From Agarivorans sp. Alg241-V36 (lineage in GTDB: Bacteria > Pseudomonadota > Gammaproteobacteria > Enterobacterales > Celerinatantimonadaceae): 64,000 nucleotides of DNA. The position numbers and the translations under genes are program-made. Positions 1 through 7,306 of the stretch are shown piece by piece. The DNA lies in assembly GCF_900537085.1 (NCBI RefSeq), contig NZ_UNRE01000001.1:439163-503162 (forward strand). Direction: 5' to 3'. The first letter of the stretch is position 1, and the number at the start of each line of letters is the position of its first letter. A model generated the notes under the pieces. It was not told where the DNA came from. It ran no database searches and saw only the letters and a list, made by a program, of their open reading frames with translations.

Positions 1-129
1 CCCCGCTAAAAGAAGTCGTTTAAGCAACACTCGTTGCATGGTGCTTAGCCATGCAATTGCCTAACTTGCCCAGAAATTGCTTAAACAGAATGCATTCAAT
101 GACTAATGCCTCAAACATAGGAAAACAGT
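1..129. other. Noncoding leader with a hairpin
   Basis: No gene is visible here. Positions 34-56 hold an 8-bp perfect inverted repeat (TTGCATGG and CCATGCAA, 7-nt loop) without a following T-run, so it is more likely an operator or mRNA hairpin than a terminator. The stretch ends in the AGGAAAA ribosome binding site of the next gene. Confidence 0.35.
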
Positions 130-603
130 ATGACCACAGAGCAACGCCTGCCGTTACCGCCGTTTAATGCCGATACCGCTGCACTAAAAGTGCGCATGGC
201 CGAAGATGGTTGGAACTCGCGAAACCCAGAGAAAGTGGCTTTGGCTTATACCAAAGACAGCCAATGGCGAAATCGCGATACTTTTATTAATGGCCGTGAG
301 CAAATTCAGCAATTTTTAAGCGCCAAGTGGGATAAAGAGCAAGCTTATCGCTTAATTAAAGAGCTTTGGGCTTACAGCAGAAATCGCATTGCGGTGCGTT
401 TTGCTTACGAGTGGCAAGATCAAGCGGGACAGTGGTATCGAGCTTATGGCAACGAAAACTGGGAGTTTGATGAGAATGGTTTGATGCAAAGCCGTCATGC
501 CAGCATTAACGATTTGGCGATAAGTGAAGAAGAACGCTTATTTCATTGGCCGCAAGGGCGCAGGCCTGACGATCATCCAAGCTTAAGTGATTTGGGTTTA
601 TAG
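130..603 (+). CDS. DUF1348 family protein (NTF2-like fold)
   Basis: This 157-residue cytosolic protein matches the DUF1348/NTF2-like family: an N-terminal helix with [14 protein letters not shown], followed by the conserved [14 protein letters not shown] and a C-terminal [15 protein letters not shown] block. NTF2-like folds form a cone-shaped pocket used by many small enzymes and binding proteins, but the substrate of this family is unknown. The start has AGGAAAA 5-11 bases upstream. It is followed after 32 bases by a PNPOx-like flavoprotein in the same direction, so the two probably share a transcript. Family assignment is by recognition of motifs only. Confidence 0.8.
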   Translation: MTTEQRLPLPPFNADTAALKVRMAEDGWNSRNPEKVALAYTKDSQWRNRDTFINGREQIQQFLSAKWDKEQAYRLIKELWAYSRNRIAVRFAYEWQDQAGQWYRAYGNENWEFDENGLMQSRHASINDLAISEEERLFHWPQGRRPDDHPSLSDLGL

Positions 604-635
604 CAAAAACTCGCGGTAACAAGGGGGAGGCGTTT

Positions 636-1589
636 ATGGCTGTTTTTCATCAAGGTGAACTAAGCGTGCAGCAACGGGTAGGGGCAGCGGACATTGCTAA
701 AGCCATCGGCGATAAAGCGATTCGCAGCTACATGCCACAACAGCATCGCGAATTTTTTAGCCAGCAGCCCTTGTTGTATGTCGGAGTGCTAGACAATCAA
801 GGCCACCCTTGGGCCACCCCTATTTTGGGCGAGCAAGGCTTTGTAAGCTCGCCCAATTCCACCACCTTATCTATAGAAGCCAGAGCACTTATCGAATACG
901 CGCAAGTCGCCCAGTTGTCGGTGGGGGATAGCATCGGTTTGTTGGGCTTGGAATTAACGACTCGTCGGCGCAATCGAGTAAACGGTTTGGTGGCTTATTT
1001 AAGTGAACAAGCGCTGCGTTTTGAAGTACAGCAAAGCTTTGGCAACTGTCCAAAGTACATTCAAAAGCGCGAGTTAAAGCCAAGTGTATTTAACCAAGCT
1101 TTTGTGCCAAAGGCTGCAGACTTTAGCGAACTTGAAGTAAACAATGTAGTGCTTGAGCAGGTGCTAAAACACAGCGACACCTTTTTTATCGCCTCTAGAG
1201 CTGCTGCTTTAAATAGTGAAGACAGCGATGGTGTGGATATCTCTCACCGTGGTGGCAAGCCGGGTTTTATCGAGGTAGTTAAGGGCAATAACAGCAAAGC
1301 ACCAAGCCTAATATTCCCAGATTTTTCGGGCAACAATCTCTTCAATACTCTCGGCAACATAGTGGCAGACTCAAGGGTAGGTTTGTACATACCAGACTTT
1401 GAAACAGGCTACAGCTTTTGGATTAAAGGTAAGGCTTCAATCATTTGGGATATGTCGCAAGTAAAACCTTATCCGGGAGCGCAGCGTTATGTGCAAGTCA
1501 ACATTGAACAATGCCTAAGCCTAGCCACTCCCACCTTAATTCAAAACTCAGATGTAGAGTTTTCACCGGCTTTGGATGATTTGGCTTAA
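636..1589 (+). CDS. Pyridoxamine 5'-phosphate oxidase-like flavin-binding protein
   Basis: A 317-residue protein of the pyridoxamine-phosphate-oxidase-like FMN-binding split-barrel superfamily. It shows two split-barrel-like regions: residues about 35-110 ([22 protein letters not shown]) and residues about 175-275 ([10 protein letters not shown], then [12 protein letters not shown]-like text and [17 protein letters not shown]). Such proteins bind FMN/F420-type cofactors and often act on small oxidised molecules; the substrate here is unknown. GGGGGAGG just upstream gives a strong ribosome binding site. Its stop codon overlaps the stop of the convergent integrase gene by a few bases, so nothing separates the chromosome backbone from the integron on this side. 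Confidence 0.75.
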   Translation: MAVFHQGELSVQQRVGAADIAKAIGDKAIRSYMPQQHREFFSQQPLLYVGVLDNQGHPWATPILGEQGFVSSPNSTTLSIEARALIEYAQVAQLSVGDSIGLLGLELTTRRRNRVNGLVAYLSEQALRFEVQQSFGNCPKYIQKRELKPSVFNQAFVPKAADFSELEVNNVVLEQVLKHSDTFFIASRAAALNSEDSDGVDISHRGGKPGFIEVVKGNNSKAPSLIFPDFSGNNLFNTLGNIVADSRVGLYIPDFETGYSFWIKGKASIIWDMSQVKPYPGAQRYVQVNIEQCLSLATPTLIQNSDVEFSPALDDLA

Positions 1590-2548
1590 ACCATGTCTAA
1601 GGGGCTAGCCACGCCATCGGCCCCCATATTAAGTACATGGGTATAAATCTGAGTGGTTCTAATATCACTGTGACCTAACTGAGCTTGAATGGTGCGAATA
1701 TCGGTACCTCGTTGCAATAAATGCGTAGCAAAAGAATGGCGCAAGGTATGGCAAGTGATAGGTTTACGAATATGAGTTTTTATTCTGGCAGCCTTAAGTG
1801 CTTTTTGAATACCGCTTGGGTCTAGATGATGGCGGCGAATGCAGCCATCGTTGGGATCTTTACTTAAAGAGTGCGAAGGAAACAAATAATGCCAAGCAAA
1901 GTCGTGTGGCGCAGCTGGGTACTTCTTAGCAAGAGCATAAGGTAAATATACACCGGCATATTGGTTTTTTAGCTTGTCACTCTGATAGTACTGATAGGCA
2001 ACTGTAATTTGCTTTTGTATCGCAGCAACCAGTGACTTTGCCAGTGTCACCCGCCTATGCTTACCCCCTTTGGCGTCCCATATTTCAATACCGAAATAGT
2101 CAAAATCAATATCTTTAATACGCAAACGTAACATTTCGGTTTTTCGCAGGCCGCTACCATACATGAGTTGAGCCATTAATACGTGTGGTGGGGAAAGCGC
2201 ATCTATTAATGCGGTAACCTCGTGACGAGTGAGTACAACAGGCAGTTTGGCTTGACGCTTGCTATGGCGAAAGTCTAATTGAAGTGATAAGGGCTTATTA
2301 ACAACCTCTTTATAAAGAAAGACCAAAGCGTTTAGTGCCACTGCTTGGCTTTGCGGAGCCAAGTTCCTTTGATTGGCTAAGTGGCTGAGAAATTGCTCAA
2401 CTTCATGATTATGTAAGTCGCTAGGGTGCTTTTTGTGATGAAATAAAATAAAGCGTTTTATCCATTGTCGGTAGCTACGGATGGTTGATTCCCTAAAGCG
2501 CTTAGTTCGCATTTTTTCTTCTATATAGCTGAGATAAGGCGAGTTCAT
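1586..2548 (-). CDS. intI: Integron integrase IntI (tyrosine recombinase)
   Basis: A 320-residue tyrosine recombinase with an N-terminal SAM-like core-binding domain (about 1-85) and a C-terminal catalytic domain. The catalytic set is visible: R135 (GSGLRKTE), K160, H267 and R270 (CHTLRH), H293 (LGHSD) and nucleophile Y302 (TQIYTH). Residues about 197-225 ([15 protein letters not shown]... ending YLFPS) are the extra integron-specific patch absent from XerC/XerD; it recognises flipped-out bases of folded attC sites. The enzyme inserts and excises cassettes at attI and attC. The start has AAGAAGG seven bases upstream. It is transcribed away from the cassette array, as in chromosomal integrons, and a LexA box covers its promoter. 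All key residues are intact, so it is probably active. Confidence 0.95.
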   Translation of the reverse strand: MNSPYLSYIEEKMRTKRFRESTIRSYRQWIKRFILFHHKKHPSDLHNHEVEQFLSHLANQRNLAPQSQAVALNALVFLYKEVVNKPLSLQLDFRHSKRQAKLPVVLTRHEVTALIDALSPPHVLMAQLMYGSGLRKTEMLRLRIKDIDFDYFGIEIWDAKGGKHRRVTLAKSLVAAIQKQITVAYQYYQSDKLKNQYAGVYLPYALAKKYPAAPHDFAWHYLFPSHSLSKDPNDGCIRRHHLDPSGIQKALKAARIKTHIRKPITCHTLRHSFATHLLQRGTDIRTIQAQLGHSDIRTTQIYTHVLNMGADGVASPLDMV

Positions 2549-2562
2549 TGCAATCCTTCTTT

Positions 2563-2582
2563 CACTGTTTTTTTATACAGTA
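2563..2582 (-). promoter_or_regulatory. LexA (SOS) box over the intI promoter
   Basis: CTGT at 2565-2568, eight T/A-rich bases, and ACAG at 2577-2580 give a perfect CTGT-N8-ACAG LexA site, with flanking A and T as in the consensus. It lies 17 bases upstream of the intI start codon, where bound LexA would block transcription. SOS control of integron integrases is known from Vibrio and mobile integrons; here it is inferred from the site alone. Confidence 0.85.
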
Positions 2583-2692
2583 TTGTTGCAATTCCTACTT
2601 TCTACAAGTTGTTGCATACTTTCATGCTGATGTTTTTGTTATTTTTCGAGCTAGGTGGCTGATGTAGCTTAGGAAAGGTGATAACCTTGTTT

Positions 2693-2765
2693 TTATCAAA
2701 TGTATGATAAGAGGAAAAATTCCGTGTTTAAACAAGGAAATTTTCCTATTAATAAACTGTTATGC
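2693..2765 (+). other. attI: attI region and junction with cassette 1
   Basis: The first cassette boundary is the core GTTATGC at 2759-2765, cut between G2759 and T2760. Upstream lie an 18-bp inverted repeat (TTATCA at 2693-2698, TGATAA at 2705-2710) and two GGAA-N3-TTCC motifs centred 23 bp apart (2713-2723 and 2736-2746). attI sites carry integrase-binding repeats left of the crossover point, so these are candidate binding sites. The exact limits of attI cannot be set from one sequence. Confidence 0.6.
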
Positions 2766-2780
2766 ATATAGGTAGTGAAT

Positions 2781-3443
2781 ATGGACATTGAGTTTTTTCT
2801 TAAGGATCGAATAAAATTCATCCGTTATTTTTACGAGGCTGCTATAGCACCATTCGCTAAGACTATGGATGATATTGAGAATGAGGTAGAACCTTATGTC
2901 CCGCCATACAGTGAAGATGGCGAGCCACCTTTTTTATCCGAATGGATAGATGCAAAATCTGGCTTGGAAACCTGTGGGCATCATGCTTTGTCAATGCTTG
3001 CATCGTCACTTCAGCTGTATCTTAAAGCATGGGTTGATCGTTTAGATAAGTATCACGGCATGACTTTTGAGGTGAACTTCAAAAAGAAAGGTTGGTTCAA
3101 TGGATATCGTGAAATCTTCAAAGAAATAGATTTAGATATGTCGGCTTGCCCGGCTAATTTGGATATAGTTGAGCAGATCCCCTTGGTCAGAAATCGTATT
3201 CAACATCCTGAGGAACTTACTACAGTCAACGTATCTCATTCGAAAAGTGATTTAAATAAACATCCAAATCCGTATTTTGTTCAGGATTCCGAGTTGGCGC
3301 TAGCTTCTGATCAGGAAGAACAGTCATGGTTATTTCCACCTACTATTTCTCCCTCTCATGAGAAAATTATTGAGGCAATTTCTAATGTAGAGGCACTCTG
3401 TTCTTGGTTAGAAGCAGAGTACTGGGCGGCAAGAAATGCATAA
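2781..3443 (+). CDS. Cassette 1: HEPN-like protein
   Basis: Gene of the first integron cassette, 220 residues. I chose ATG 2781 because the AGGTAG ribosome binding site at 2770-2775 is 5-6 bases away; the in-frame GTG at 2775 overlaps it. The protein is soluble and acidic. It contains an Arg-Asn-x3-His motif (RNRIQH, residues 137-142) between helical segments, the signature of HEPN nucleases, and a repeated acidic/aromatic N-terminal region (PPYSEDGEPPFLSEW, residues 41-55). HEPN proteins are often RNases of toxin or phage-defence systems. I see no partner antitoxin in the same cassette. The stop codon lies inside attC1. Family membership rests on this motif and overall helical look, so function is inference. 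Confidence 0.6.
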   Translation: MDIEFFLKDRIKFIRYFYEAAIAPFAKTMDDIENEVEPYVPPYSEDGEPPFLSEWIDAKSGLETCGHHALSMLASSLQLYLKAWVDRLDKYHGMTFEVNFKKKGWFNGYREIFKEIDLDMSACPANLDIVEQIPLVRNRIQHPEELTTVNVSHSKSDLNKHPNPYFVQDSELALASDQEEQSWLFPPTISPSHEKIIEAISNVEALCSWLEAEYWAARNA

Positions 3444-3515
3444 CAATACGCAGCAGTTCGCCCCTACGGGGCAGGACGCGCAAAAAGCCGCGCGCCTCTG
3501 TGCTTTGCGTTATGG
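3438..3515 (+). other. attC: attC1 recombination site
   Basis: Outer boxes GCATAAC (3438-3444) and GTTATGG (3509-3515) are inverted repeats. Inner arms ACGCAGCAG and CTGTGCTTTGCGT pair with an unpaired extra base, and the centre is GC-rich. The stop codon of cassette 1 is inside the left box. Cassette crossover is between G3509 and T3510. Confidence 0.85.
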
Positions 3516-3521
3516 TTAAAG

Positions 3522-3971
3522 ATGAAGCCTGTCTCTAAAACAGTAGATCCAAATGATTCGGACTATTTGTCATTAATATCTGAATTAAACCAAGAATTAG
3601 GGTTGCTAACCGGTGACACTGGTGAGTCGTCCTTTAGCACAGAAAGTTTTAATCCTTCGACGGATTCCATAGTCGTTGTCTACAGCGACAAAAAACCGAT
3701 GGGTACTGGCTGCATTCGTTACATCAACAAAGGTACCTGTGAAATAAAACGAATGTATTCTAAAAAGAAAGGTGTTGGAAAATTCCTAATTTCTGAGTTG
3801 GAGAGGGTTGCCATCCAATTAGGTTACTCTGAGGCAGTCTTATCCACTCGTAGGATTAATGAAAACGCCGTAAATTTCTACTCAAGTCAACGCTACTTAG
3901 AAATAGATGGTTATGGAAATTATGTTGGTGTGGAGCGCTCTATATGTATGGGCAAGAAACTCACACCATAA
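3522..3971 (+). CDS. Cassette 2: GNAT N-acetyltransferase
   Basis: A 149-residue GNAT-fold acetyltransferase, which transfers acetyl from acetyl-CoA to an amine. The order of elements is typical: strand SIVVVYSDKKPMGTGCIRYI (about 49-68), strand with CEIKRMYSKKKGVGKFLISELE (about 73-94), whose GVGKFL is the acetyl-CoA pyrophosphate loop, then the C-terminal ENAVNFYSSQRYLEIDGYG (about 115-133). The start ATG follows the attC1 right box by six bases and has only a weak ribosome binding site. Its stop lies within attC2. GNAT genes are among the commonest integron cassette genes and can serve as resistance enzymes or antitoxin-like modifiers; the substrate here cannot be read. Confidence 0.85.
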   Translation: MKPVSKTVDPNDSDYLSLISELNQELGLLTGDTGESSFSTESFNPSTDSIVVVYSDKKPMGTGCIRYINKGTCEIKRMYSKKKGVGKFLISELERVAIQLGYSEAVLSTRRINENAVNFYSSQRYLEIDGYGNYVGVERSICMGKKLTP

Positions 3972-4025
3972 CAATCACAGGCAATGGACGCGAAAAAGAC
4001 CGCGCCAATGCTGTAAGCGTTATAT
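3966..4025 (+). other. attC: attC2 recombination site
   Basis: The shortest attC of the array at 60 bp. Outer boxes are CCATAAC (3966-3972) and GTTATAT (4019-4025). Inner arms ACAGGCAATGG and CCAATGCTGT pair with one extrahelical G and one mismatch. The stop codon of cassette 2 is in the left box. Confidence 0.85.
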
Positions 4026-4028
4026 GTC

Positions 4029-4370
4029 ATGAAGAGTATTGAAGATCTCGAGCAACTTTGGAGTGAACATAACAACCTGATGTTTTTACTTCCAATACTG
4101 GAATACCCATATCCTGAAGTATTAGGTGAATTGTCCGAGAGTAGCTCCATCACCACAGACGTACTGTCGAAGGTTGTTGAATTTTCCTTGAGTTTTCCAA
4201 GTCGACATTGGGCGTTGAAGGCAGTTGGTTGGACGGAGAACGGATTTCAAATGAACTCAGCTATTTGCGAGAAGCTTTTAAGTATCTCGTCAGATAAAAC
4301 TGATTTACAACAACTACGGCATAAGTCGTTTGCGCAAGCGCGACGGTGGCAGCGACAAAATGACATATAA
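4029..4370 (+). CDS. Cassette 3: hypothetical protein
   Basis: A 113-residue soluble protein that I do not recognise. It is predicted mostly helical with a tryptophan-containing stretch (SRHWALKAVGWTENGF) and a basic C-terminus (RHKSFAQARRWQRQNDI). It has no signal peptide, membrane segment or obvious catalytic motif. The earlier ATG at 4024 stops after two codons, so 4029 is used. It begins three bases past attC2 and has no good ribosome binding site, so its translation may depend on upstream reading. The cassette position (own attC, same strand as neighbours) supports it as real. Confidence 0.65.
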   Translation: MKSIEDLEQLWSEHNNLMFLLPILEYPYPEVLGELSESSSITTDVLSKVVEFSLSFPSRHWALKAVGWTENGFQMNSAICEKLLSISSDKTDLQQLRHKSFAQARRWQRQNDI

Positions 4371-4454
4371 CAAGTCAAGCAATTGCACTCCGGCCGCTGA
4401 AAAGCACGGCCTCCGCGGGACTGGCTACGCCAGCCCATTCTTGAAGCGTTAAGT
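4365..4454 (+). other. attC: attC3 recombination site
   Basis: Outer boxes ATATAAC (4365-4371) and GTTAAGT (4448-4454) enclose a 90-bp imperfect palindrome with several GC-rich arms. The stop codon of cassette 3 lies in the left box. Confidence 0.8.
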
Positions 4455-4482
4455 GTTTCTCCACGATTGAGGATGAATTAAA

Positions 4483-5016
4483 TTGGGTGTATCAAAAAGT
4501 ACTAAAATCATTGAATATATAACTATATTTACAACAATTTGCGCCGCTATGTTTGCATTCTCAACATACATCTACAATTACTCTTTTATGAACGAGTTAG
4601 GTGTTGATCCTAAAGGGGTTTCTGTTGTTTTATATAAAGATGATGCGTACGAGTTAATAAAATCTACGCGTGCGGAGTTTAAAGAGATTAAAGCTAAAAT
4701 AGATGCTATGGGAGAACTACCAACAGAACTTCCAGTTTCAACTAAAATAGCGGAGTTAGAAAATAGAATTAATGATTTAAGCGGAACCCTAGATAAACTT
4801 AATAACGCAATCCTAGAGTCTCCACAAAAAGCTTTAGAACTCCCCTTATTAAAAAGGGATATTGTAAGCCTCCAAAGTCAATTGGACTCTACAGTTACAA
4901 ATATTGATAAACAAGTATCACGTGCTTATGACATGTTTAAATGGATTACTGGTTCACTAGTTCTAGGCTTAATTAGTTTAGCTATAGGTTTATTTGTTAG
5001 AGAAAAAAACACTTAA
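4483..5016 (+). CDS. Cassette 4: two-helix membrane protein with coiled coil
   Basis: A 177-residue protein starting at TTG 4483, the first possible start in this frame, with GAGG nine bases upstream. Residues about 8-34 form a first membrane helix (IIEYITIFTTICAAMFAF...), residues about 52-145 are a charged, heptad-like coiled coil with proline-flanked segments, and residues about 152-172 form a second helix (WITGSLVLGLISLAIGLFV). Both ends would be on the same side with the coiled coil in the periplasm or cytoplasm. Base composition is AT-richer than the chromosomal neighbours, fitting a foreign cassette. I do not recognise the family. Coiled-coil membrane proteins occur among phage-defence effectors, but nothing here proves that. 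Confidence 0.7.
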   Translation: MGVSKSTKIIEYITIFTTICAAMFAFSTYIYNYSFMNELGVDPKGVSVVLYKDDAYELIKSTRAEFKEIKAKIDAMGELPTELPVSTKIAELENRINDLSGTLDKLNNAILESPQKALELPLLKRDIVSLQSQLDSTVTNIDKQVSRAYDMFKWITGSLVLGLISLAIGLFVREKNT

Positions 5017-5108
5017 CAAGGCGTTAAAGTGCGACTCCAAACGCTTGCCGGTTTCGCTTCGCTCACAGTTTGGCAAGCGTGTTGTCGCGCCTTAACTTAG
5101 CGTTATGT
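5011..5108 (+). other. attC: attC4 recombination site
   Basis: Outer boxes ACTTAAC (5011-5017) and GTTATGT (5102-5108). Inner arms CGCTTGCC and GGCAAGCG flank a central loop containing GGTTTCGCTTCGCTC, a motif shared with attC8. The stop codon of cassette 4 is in the left box. Confidence 0.85.
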
Positions 5109-5123
5109 GCACAAGGAGTCTGA

Positions 5124-5546
5124 GTGGATAAGGAGCTGAATAGACTAAAAGAGTTTTGTGTTGAGGTACTTGAATACATCAATCGAACAGAACATGAAGA
5201 AATACCGTTCTTGAAAGATATGATAAAAGTAGTTTCTTCGTTTAAGAACAAGAGAGATATAAATAGTACGGTCTCTGAAGTCATTGAAATGTCTCAAGAC
5301 TACACAGGCGAAAAATTAGAACTCCTAAATGAAACATTAGAAGCTAAAAATTTGCCTTCGCTTACTTTCATGCGGTCAAAAGAATCAAGGTTAGTGCTAT
5401 CTATTGTTCAGCGGGGCGCAATTAAAACAGACGATGAATTTCGGTTACTAAATTCGTACCTAAACGAAACCAGTACTAAAAAATCTAGCTCGGTATCAAT
5501 CGAATCAGTTAATTCATTATTGCGGGCGTATGAAACTAATCAATAA
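5124..5546 (+). CDS. Cassette 5: hypothetical protein
   Basis: A 140-residue soluble, strongly charged protein that I do not recognise. It starts at GTG 5124 with AAGGAG at 5113-5118. The first half is a predicted helical acidic segment (LKEFCVEVLEYINRTEHEEIPFL); the second half has SRLVLSIVQRGAIKTDDEFRLLNSYLNE followed by a Ser-rich linker and a last helix. There is no signal peptide or membrane segment. The layout, an N-terminal helical bundle followed by a small helical region, would fit a regulator or immunity-type protein, but this is only a guess. Confidence 0.65.
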   Translation: MDKELNRLKEFCVEVLEYINRTEHEEIPFLKDMIKVVSSFKNKRDINSTVSEVIEMSQDYTGEKLELLNETLEAKNLPSLTFMRSKESRLVLSIVQRGAIKTDDEFRLLNSYLNETSTKKSSSVSIESVNSLLRAYETNQ

Positions 5547-5555
5547 AACAAAATC

Positions 5556-5669
5556 ACATAACCAGGCCATCATAGGGACATTGTTTACTCCGCTGCGCTT
5601 TGGGGTGGCTTCGCCACTTTACCCCAAAGCTCCACTCCATAAACAATGCCCCATATGGCGGCGTTAGCT
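5556..5669 (+). other. attC: attC5 recombination site
   Basis: The longest attC in the array at 114 bp. Outer boxes are ACATAAC (5556-5562) and GTTAGCT (5663-5669). Long inner arms pair (CATTGTTTA with TAAACAATG, and TTTGGGG with CCCCAAA around GGTGGCTTCGCCAC), giving an extended hairpin. Confidence 0.85.
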
Positions 5670-5690
5670 TTCTTTTGAGATTGGAGATTA

Positions 5691-6230
5691 ATGGTAGGTT
5701 ACAGATGGACATGTCAGGCTTGTGAGTCTGGTAATGAAGCAAACTTGGATAAGTGTGCATTTTGCGGCTGTCCTGCAAACGCAGGCAGTGAAGATATTGA
5801 AAAACACACAAATCCAGAAGGCTTTAAGAAAAAGAAAGCAAAAGAGCAGTATTCGAACTCATTGTTTATTTACTTCTTTATCCCCTTTTTTGCTGCAATC
5901 TATGCTTTAAATGGCAGGTACGAATCCCTTTTGCTTCTTATAGGGATAACAGCAGTGATTAGCATAAAAAATATCAAATTGCTGAGGCATATCTGGAGTG
6001 ACAACTGGGCTAGAACCACACTAATATCGATATCGAGTCTGTTTTTAATCTCCATACTAGTCCGGATATTTATAATTCCAGATAATAGCCCGTTTGTTTG
6101 GTGGTCTGCCTTATTTTATTTTTTGCTAGCTCCGTCATCTTTCTATTACTTTTTTAGCAGTCAAAATGGCAAAAGAGTTTTTAGGGAGTATTACACGAAA
6201 GCTAACAAAGCAATTAATTCGGACACGTAA
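5691..6230 (+). CDS. Cassette 6: RanBP2-type zinc finger membrane protein
   Basis: A 179-residue protein. Residues 4-27 are a clean RanBP2-type zinc finger: W6, C8, C11, N15, C22 and C25 with the spacing C-x2-C-x3-N-x6-C-x2-C. It is followed by a basic linker (residues about 44-51, FKKKKAKE) and about four membrane helices (residues about 58-75, 80-92, 107-128 and 136-155). The last residues, about ANKAINSDT, are read from inside attC6. This combination of a cytosolic zinc ribbon and a membrane anchor is unusual. RanBP2 fingers bind proteins or single-stranded RNA in other families; the role here is unknown. Confidence 0.7.
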   Translation: MVGYRWTCQACESGNEANLDKCAFCGCPANAGSEDIEKHTNPEGFKKKKAKEQYSNSLFIYFFIPFFAAIYALNGRYESLLLLIGITAVISIKNIKLLRHIWSDNWARTTLISISSLFLISILVRIFIIPDNSPFVWWSALFYFLLAPSSFYYFFSSQNGKRVFREYYTKANKAINSDT

Positions 6231-6301
6231 TGCTTGGCTCGTGCTCGTACCTCGCAAATTTTAGCCAAGCACTACTTGCCCGTTTATTCGCGGCGTTACA
6301 T
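6200..6301 (+). other. attC: attC6 recombination site, overlapping a coding end
   Basis: Left box AGCTAAC begins at about 6200 and right box GTTACAT is at 6295-6301. Inner arms TGCTTGGCT and AGCCAAGCA pair around a loop rich in CTCG. Unlike the other sites, about 30 bases of the left arm are translated as the C-terminus of cassette 6 before its TAA at 6228-6230. Confidence 0.85.
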
Positions 6302-6318
6302 TTCAAAATAGATCGAGC

Positions 6319-6666
6319 ATGGAACTAGCAGAGATAATAGATCCAGGTTTTTCAACCGCAGATGCTGACTTCCCCGACATCGATATGGATGAGGGAGACT
6401 TGATCCTTAAATTTAAGGATTGGCAGGAAAATCAGCGCGAAGTGTTCTTTTCAGATACCGTTGCATTTAAATGGCAAATGATCGAAACCTTCATCGAAGG
6501 CGAAGAATACGATAGAAGCCACGTAATTACTGAGTCAGAATGGTTGGCAGAGCATATAAAGCAAGGTGAAATCGGGGCTCAGGAAGAGTACAAGCATTAC
6601 AAATTTAATTTTAATGGTATTGGGCAACTTGAGGTAATCAGCAATGGCTTCACGGTTAAAATGTAA
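6319..6666 (+). CDS. Cassette 7: hypothetical acidic protein
   Basis: A 115-residue soluble and very acidic protein (N-terminus with repeated Asp/Glu: DADFPDIDMDEGDLILKF). It has a possible mixed alpha/beta fold with aromatic strands (HYKFNFNGIGQLEVISNGF) at the C-terminus. It carries no membrane segment, signal peptide or catalytic motif that I recognise. The start ATG lies 17 bases after the attC6 right box with a weak GAGC-type ribosome binding site. High acidity resembles DNA-mimic or immunity proteins, but no family match supports that. Confidence 0.65.
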   Translation: MELAEIIDPGFSTADADFPDIDMDEGDLILKFKDWQENQREVFFSDTVAFKWQMIETFIEGEEYDRSHVITESEWLAEHIKQGEIGAQEEYKHYKFNFNGIGQLEVISNGFTVKM

Positions 6667-6758
6667 CAAGTCAAAGCACGCGGACTTGGTAAAGCTGTCA
6701 CCTTTTTTGTTCCAAAAAAGCCGCCAACTTCACCAAGCCGGTGTTTGAGGCGTTAGGC
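6661..6758 (+). other. attC: attC7 recombination site
   Basis: Left box ATGTAAC (6661-6667), right box GTTAGGC (6752-6758). Arms GGACTTGGT and ACCAAGCC-like sequence pair around a CTTTTTTGTTCC loop. The TAA of cassette 7 is in the left box. Confidence 0.8.
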
Positions 6759-6784
6759 TTACAAATAATTAGGTCCGCGTAAAT

Positions 6785-7192
6785 ATGAGGTTACTAATAA
6801 TTTTTGTGTTTTTCCTTTTTGGTTGCGTTGATCCCCCTTTACTGAAAACAGGGCTACCAAATGGATATTCTTTCCATTCAAATGGAGGGATATATGGATA
6901 TATATCGACTCCAAATGATCAGCGTATGTATGAATATTTCGGAATGTTAGATAATTCAGAGCAGTGGTGTAATAACTTTGGTTGGGATTCTAATTTTGTT
7001 ATTTGTGAACTGGAAATTGTAAAAGAAAATGCATCGGGTGGTTACGAGTTTAAATATTTAATTCTTAACACAGGAGATGGGACGGTTTACATAAAAAACA
7101 GCATCAGTGAAGCAGAGTTTTTTTGGAAGTCTGTTCCTAATGGAAGTTTCCCAGAGATGTTAGCTAAACATCAAAATACGGTTCGTAAATAA
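6785..7192 (+). CDS. Cassette 8: putative lipoprotein
   Basis: A 135-residue protein with a short signal peptide (MRLLIIFVFFLFG) ending in a lipobox-like FLFGC, so C14 is the likely lipid-modified cysteine. The mature part is small and rich in aromatic residues and beta strands (GYSFHSNGGIYGYIST, NNFGWDSNFVICELEI, GGYEFKYLILNTGDG), which suggests a compact beta-fold at the outer or inner membrane. I do not recognise the family. Codon use is AT-rich like the other cassettes. Surface lipoprotein cassettes are common in Vibrio integrons. Confidence 0.7.
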   Translation: MRLLIIFVFFLFGCVDPPLLKTGLPNGYSFHSNGGIYGYISTPNDQRMYEYFGMLDNSEQWCNNFGWDSNFVICELEIVKENASGGYEFKYLILNTGDGTVYIKNSISEAEFFWKSVPNGSFPEMLAKHQNTVRK

Positions 7193-7193
7193 A

Positions 7194-7296
7194 GCCTAAC
7201 AAAGCAATTTAAGCGGGACAAGTTAATAGCTGGCCGGTTTCGCTTCGCTCAAGAGTATATCCAGCTACAAACTTGCCCCTTAATTGGGCGTTAGGT
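7194..7296 (+). other. attC: attC8 recombination site
   Basis: Left box GCCTAAC (7194-7200), right box GTTAGGT (7290-7296). The central CCGGTTTCGCTTCGCTCA is almost the same as in attC4. Arms TAGCTGG and CCAGCTA pair. Confidence 0.85.
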
Positions 7297-7306
7297 GTCA
7301 CAAAGA

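Noticed and set aside
889-1083. Antisense frame within the PNPOx-like gene
   Set aside because: No ribosome site or recognisable protein; it is a shadow of the real frame.
2775-2780. GTG start two codons upstream in cassette 1
   Set aside because: It overlaps the ribosome site AGGTAG; ATG 2781 has proper spacing.
5722-5910. Second plus-strand frame inside cassette 6
   Set aside because: The 179-residue frame with a zinc finger and helices explains the cassette better.
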